37,687 bases of DNA, from contig JARLJW010000059.1 in NCBI GenBank assembly GCA_031290985.1, positions 1-37,687 on the forward strand, read 5' to 3'. Below are positions 34,293 through 37,687 of the stretch, in pieces; within the stretch, counting starts at the first letter, position 1, and each line of letters starts with the position of its first letter. Both the position numbers and the translations under genes were made by a program. This DNA comes from Verrucomicrobiia bacterium (lineage in GTDB: Bacteria > Verrucomicrobiota > Verrucomicrobiia > Limisphaerales > UBA11358). Under the pieces are notes generated by a model. It was not told the origin of the DNA, did no database searches, and saw nothing but the letters and a program-made list of their open reading frames with translations.

Positions 34293-34388
34293 AATCGTTG
34301 AATCGTTGAATCGTTGAATCGTTAAATCGTTGAATCGTTAAATCGTTAAATCGTTAAATCGTTGAATCGTTGAAGAGTTGAAGGGTTG
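34293..34388. repeat. Tandem repeat of an 8-bp unit (AATCGTTG/A)
   Basis: Twelve 8-bp units run without a gap. The first ten (34293-34372) are identical except for G or A at the last position, and the last two are changed to AAGAGTTG and AAGGGTTG. There are no spacers, so it is not a CRISPR array. It lies between the DUF362 gene and the restriction locus. Confidence 0.95.
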
Positions 34389-34537
34389 AAGCGGGAGGGG
34401 TGGGCGGAAATTAGAAAGCCGGGACGGGGCAGCCAGCGCAAGTGCGTTGTCAGAAAAGACCGCTCCGCTCCGCTGATGCCGGTACAAAATGCGGATTGGA
34501 AATTATCCCATACGGTTTCGGGATTTAATTTAGTCAT
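34346..34537 (-). pseudogene. Small truncated ORF coupled to hsdS
   Basis: The ATG at 34537 overlaps the TGA of hsdS (ATGA). The 63-codon frame starts MTKLNPETVWDNFQ and ends inside the 8-bp tandem repeat, which gives the last dozen residues. The overlap suggests a former third gene of the restriction operon cut off by the repeat. The product is not recognised, and the assignment is tentative. Confidence 0.35.
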
Positions 34538-36190
34538 GGGTTGAGGATTTGGTGGAGGGTGGCGTCCAGCAATTTTTCGGCGGTGGTTTGGGCGGTGGTG
34601 AGGCGGGCTTCCAGCGCGTCGCACCAGCGCATCAACTCGTCCACCTTCGCCACGATCCGCTGTTGTTCGGGCAGCGGGGGAACGGCCACGAGGATTTGGT
34701 TAAGCTCCTCTTGATTGATTTTCGGCATCGCAACGCGGGTGTCGTTACGGACAGCCATGCTCAAGAACACTGACGAGAGTATGTAAGTCAGCAGGTAACG
34801 CGAATTGATGTGCGGCACGACCGGATACATATCAGCGCTGCATAACCCCTCGAAATCCACAATCGTTGCCTTCGAGAGATTAGGACGGATTTTGGAATAA
34901 ATGATCTGGCCAGGAAAGAATCGGTGATTGCTACTTTTCACTTCATCTTCCTGCACCGTGCGGTAATCAAGCAATTTGCCAGTCGCTTTTTCAATGTTGT
35001 CCGGGGCTACATGCGGGTGTTCTGGAAATTCGGCTGGCGGGACCAAGTTCGATTCAATAGTTGCAACGGCGTCGAACCGTGCCCACAGCCATGACTGCGG
35101 CAAAGCATAAGGCGACTCATGTATGCTGGCTTCACCTCGCGACTCGGATTGTCTGCGTGTTTGAGCGGATTTAGATTTTGTATGGGCAATCCGTTCCAAC
35201 AGTGTCGCGGTGGATTCTTCCTTTGGGTTCTGCGGAACAATGTGGCCTTTAACAGCGAGTGAAAGAATGACTTTGCGTAGATCGGAAACAGAATCCAAGA
35301 CGAGGTCGGAATGTTGCAGGACGAAAGCGGCGTGTTTTTTGAAATCCGGTTCGTCTTTGGCGGTTGTTAGGTGGTCGAGTGCGGAGCGGACGAGGCGGGT
35401 GCGGTGTTCGCTTGAAGCGGTCTGAGCTGCCTCCAGTTCGTCGCACAAGGCCAGCAATTCCTCCACCTTTGCCACAATGCGCCGCTGTTCGGCAAGAGGG
35501 GGTAGCGGAAATGGAGTCTTGGCAAAATAATTTGATGGCACACGTTTCTGGCCGGCTGAGCCGGTCATGTGCTTTTCACCGTTGATCAGAAAATGCGGTG
35601 ACTTCAGAAAGGCCAGCACGTATTCCGGCAATACGCAGTTGGCAACTGGCCGAAGAACATGAAACTCCGTAGTGCCTGCACCAAAACCATTCGGCACACC
35701 ACGAATCACGCCTGACTTTCCATTCTCAAAGCATGGTGTAATTTTCGCCACGACGACATCCCCTTCGGCGAAGTGAGTGAATCCTTTGCGAACCTCGCCC
35801 CACCCACGTCTTGCGCTCGAACAGGATCGGCACGCCGAATTTTGCATTGACCAAGCGCATTGGCGAAAATCCGACTTCGGTTCCATCAGCAAGTTCGTTG
35901 CGTGGTGACGTTTCGCCTAGCTCCTCCAAGCACGTCCAACACCAGTTTTTGGGAAGGTTGAACGGCAAGACTTCATGTTCACTATTTTGCTGCTCGGTGG
36001 ATTTTTCCCGTTTCTTGGTCAAGCCAACCTTGGCCCGTTCAACAAGCTGAATCGCCGGTTCATCTTTTGGATTTTGCTCCACGAGCCGTCCGCGAATCGC
36101 GAAATCCAAGACGAGCTTGCGCAGCTTCGCCACCGCGTCCGGTGTTTCGGCGAGGGTGTCGAAGTGTTGGAGGAGCTGGGAGCGGTTCAT
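34534..36190 (-). pseudogene. hsdS: Type I restriction specificity subunit, frameshifted
   Basis: The N-terminal part runs from the ATG at 36190 (MNRSQLLQHFDTLAETPDAV) with KLRKLVLDFAIRGRLV and LPKNWCWTCLEELGETSPR of the first target-recognition domain. The frame then fails near 35798-35801. The remaining part continues in another frame with GFTHFAEGDVVVAKITPCF, PLPPLAEQRRIVAKVEELLA, and a second recognition domain with the repeated linker PLPEQQRIVAKVDELMRW. Removing one G from the GGGG run restores one continuous protein. HsdS chooses the DNA target for type I restriction-modification; without it the enzyme is inactive. It overlaps a DUF1016 fragment by ATGA. No hsdM or hsdR is present. A sequencing error is an alternative explanation for the frameshift. 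Confidence 0.8.
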
Positions 36191-36525
36191 GCTTGAACCT
36201 TGGCCTGCCGGACGGCGTCGGCGAGTTGCTTGGCGCTGGGCAGCCGGCCTTTGAACCTGGCGGGCAGCTTGGATTGCAATTGGTATTCGGCGACGCCGAT
36301 GGGGTTGGTTTTGGATTTCAGGGCGAACTCGACTTCGACGTCGTCCTTTTCCGCGCAGAGGATGATGCCGATGGAGGGCTGGTCATCCGGGGCGCGTTCC
36401 TTGTCGTTCAGGAGGTTCAAATAGAAATCCATTTTGCCGGCGTGTTCCGGCTGGAAGGCGCCGATTTTGAGATCGAACGCGACGAGCGTCTTGAGGAAGC
36501 GATGGTAGAAGAGCAGGTCGGCGTT
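36187..36525 (-). pseudogene. C-terminal fragment of a DUF1016 (YhcG-like) PD-(D/E)xK nuclease
   Basis: The open frame contains ADLLFYHRFLKTLVAFDLKI, the nuclease core segment with its conserved Asp and Lys, then MDFYLNLLNDKERAPDDQPS, IGIILCAEKDDVEVEFAL and EYQLQSKLPARFKGRLPSA, which match the DUF1016 C-terminus. The N-terminal helical domain is missing; upstream is a short tandem repeat and a stop in frame. An internal ATG (36432) could start a short product without the core. Its stop overlaps the hsdS start, so they were once one operon. DUF1016 genes commonly lie beside hsdS in type I loci. Confidence 0.75.
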
Positions 36526-36551
36526 CGATGTTCAATGTTCAATGTTCAATG
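36524..36551. repeat. Four 7-bp tandem units (TTCAATG)
   Basis: TTCGATG is followed by three TTCAATG units. The truncation point of the DUF1016 fragment is at one edge, and the start codon of the secreted protein (36549-36551) is the last three bases of the final unit. Confidence 0.85.
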
Positions 36552-37535
36552 TTTCTCTGCATCCTTTGCGTCCTTTGCATGAATACCGCGCTGGCCGATG
36601 ATCTCGCGGCGCTCACCGATACGAACGGCAATTTCACCTGGCCGCCCGTCCTCCCGGCCGCACAGATTGGCGGATATACGAACATTGGCATCAGCGGGGT
36701 CAACAACAGCAATGGCGCATTTTTCAAACTCACGGCCAACGGCCATTTCAAATTTCGCGATGAATACGGCACCACGAACGATTTCACCACGAACGGCCTG
36801 GCCATCACGCAGACGAACGGGAATTCATTCGTCTATTCCAACGGCACGATGAAATTGAACGGCCTGTCGGTGGCCACCATCAACCAGCTCATTGACACCA
36901 ATACCGTGCTGAATTCCCTGAACCAGGTGACCAGCAACTTTCTGGCGACCAACGCGCTTGGGTTGCTCAACCTGCAGTCCAACCTCTGGGTCAAAGGCTC
37001 AAACTATCTGGCCACCAATTTTAGTGCCGCCCTTTTAAGCATCTCCAACAATCTCGCCACCAATGCGCTCTCTATAACCAGCATCACGAGCAACGGCCTC
37101 TCCTATATTTGGAACTACAATCTCAATAGCGCCAGCAACGGGCTGCAACAGCAGCTCATCTCCGTCCAGCTCTATGCCGCCGGCCTCAGCAACTTGGTGG
37201 CCAGCGTCAGCAACAACATCGTCGGCACCAGCAACGCGCAGAATGCCGCCCTCCTCGTCGTCTCTAACCTCGTTACCGGCAGCAAAGCCTTCAGCCTCAC
37301 ACTGCCCGCCACCTACGCGACCATCGGCGCGGCCTTCAGCGCTCCCTACATGCCCGATGGCAATTACAGCGTCGGCGTCCTCCCGCAAGATGCCACCACG
37401 GCCTCAATCATCGGCGGTGGCCTTGACACGCCCTGGGCCGACACCAAAGCTGCCAGCGGCTTCAACCTCCGCATTCCCTTTCCCACGAACTCGGATTTGC
37501 ATTTCGACATTTTCCTGAAAGAAAACACGCAATGA
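36549..37535 (+). CDS. Secreted fibre-like protein rich in Asn/Ser/Thr
   Basis: The protein has 328 residues. The N-terminus MFLCILCVLCMNTALADDLA is a plausible signal peptide. Residues about 20-95 look like a beta domain (NGNFTWPPVLPAAQIGGYTN). About 100-230 show loosely repeated SN-x-L-x-TN motifs (LATNALGLLNLQSNLWV, ISNNLATNALSITSITSNGL), as in tail-fibre-like or adhesin stalks. The C-terminal end is another beta region. The family is not recognised. The leader sequence at 36549-36582 looks like low-complexity repeat DNA (TTTGCGTCCTTTGCATG), so the signal peptide may have arisen from a repeat. An IS481-family element follows 14 bp after the stop. Confidence 0.6.
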   Translation: MFLCILCVLCMNTALADDLAALTDTNGNFTWPPVLPAAQIGGYTNIGISGVNNSNGAFFKLTANGHFKFRDEYGTTNDFTTNGLAITQTNGNSFVYSNGTMKLNGLSVATINQLIDTNTVLNSLNQVTSNFLATNALGLLNLQSNLWVKGSNYLATNFSAALLSISNNLATNALSITSITSNGLSYIWNYNLNSASNGLQQQLISVQLYAAGLSNLVASVSNNIVGTSNAQNAALLVVSNLVTGSKAFSLTLPATYATIGAAFSAPYMPDGNYSVGVLPQDATTASIIGGGLDTPWADTKAASGFNLRIPFPTNSDLHFDIFLKENTQ

Positions 37536-37555
37536 AAAAAATTACTCGGTGCAGG

Positions 37556-37597
37556 TTCAGAACATAGGTAACGGAGATGGTTCAATACATAGGTAAC
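37556..37597 (+). repeat. Two direct 17-bp repeats at the IS end
   Basis: The two copies differ at two positions and lie 25 bp apart (start to start). They may be a terminal and a subterminal transposase-binding site. Confidence 0.7.
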
Positions 37598-37612
37598 ACT
37601 TCGAGAGGCAGA

Positions 37613-37687
37613 ATGAAGCCAGTAGGCTTTGGGATGCCTTGGAAAATGAACGAACCTATGGACCAACGAATTGAGTTTGCGAAGAAA
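37613..37687 (+). CDS. IS481-family transposase N-terminus (partial)
   Basis: Twenty-five residues are visible, including MPWKMNEPMDQRIEFAKK. MPWK followed by MDxRxEF is the usual start of IS481 transposases, so the true start may be the ATG at 37634 rather than 37613. The helix-turn-helix and DDE domain are outside the window. Confidence 0.75.
   Translation, partial: MKPVGFGMPWKMNEPMDQRIEFAKK

Larger units (their letters stand above)
37550..37687 (+). mobile_element. Left end of an IS481-family insertion sequence (partial)
   Basis: The end begins near TGCAGGTTCAGAACATAGG at 37550. TTCAGAACATAGGTAAC (37556-37572) is nearly repeated as TTCAATACATAGGTAAC at 37581-37597, 25 bp on. A transposase start follows directly. 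The right end is outside the window. Confidence 0.7.

Noticed and set aside
34293..34388. Possible CRISPR array
   Set aside because: The 8-bp units have no spacers between them, and there is no cas gene nearby.

Overview
The window looks like a chromosomal segment from a Verrucomicrobiota bacterium, probably of the Pedosphaera/Limisphaerales type. This is inferred from gene content, not from a marker gene: three pseudopilins with a prepilin leader and an H-x-DG-like C-terminal motif, a XylR-type (sugar-binding plus AraC) regulator, an ECF sigma factor beside a membrane Ser/Thr kinase, a planctomycete/verrucomicrobial-style single-haem cytochrome, large secreted Ig/FN3-like proteins, and many palindromic intergenic repeats in a GC-rich background. 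No rRNA, tRNA or CRISPR array was seen.

Layout. 1-730: the tail of an ISL3-like insertion sequence and a truncated C-terminal piece of a surface protein. 734-5183: a secreted protein and a pseudopilin on the minus strand, divergent from a XylR-type regulator, with a perfect palindrome between them. 5394-10410: ECF sigma factor, a Ser/Thr kinase with three tandem TM-ectodomain-TM units, and a pseudopilin whose start overlaps the kinase stop. 10435-14146: a decayed AraC remnant, a DUF4202 protein, a HAD-Lnt fusion and two small genes. 14284-20310: recN, a third pseudopilin, a zinc-ribbon membrane protein, then cysS-tmk-DUF4404. 20366-25252: a DUF559 nuclease-like gene embedded in repeats, then the tyrA-aroA-cmk-plsC group on the minus strand, with a repeat island in almost every gap. 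25306-28605: CbiX-like chelatase, Gfo/Idh/MocA oxidoreductase and TauE/SafE permease on the minus strand, then a plus-strand cytochrome. 28834-34261: TPR lipoprotein-CvpA-dnaG on the minus strand, divergent from a DUF362 protein. 34293-36525: a decayed type I restriction locus (hsdS with a frameshift, a DUF1016 nuclease fragment and a small truncated ORF). 36549-37687: a secreted fibre-like protein and the left end of an IS481-family element.

How the genes work together. Most of the middle is housekeeping: aromatic amino acid synthesis, nucleotide kinases, phospholipid and lipoprotein acylation, DNA repair and replication priming. The more specialised parts are the sensing and surface modules (regulator with secreted protein and pseudopilin; sigma factor with kinase and pseudopilin).

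The most striking layer is the repeats. At least eight families of palindromic or short-unit repeats lie between genes. Two palindromic elements sit inside conserved open reading frames without breaking them (the kinase activation segment and aroA). Several islands supply gene signals themselves: stop codons of the DUF559 gene, cmk and the chelatase, a Shine-Dalgarno for aroA, and a start codon for the secreted protein at 36549.
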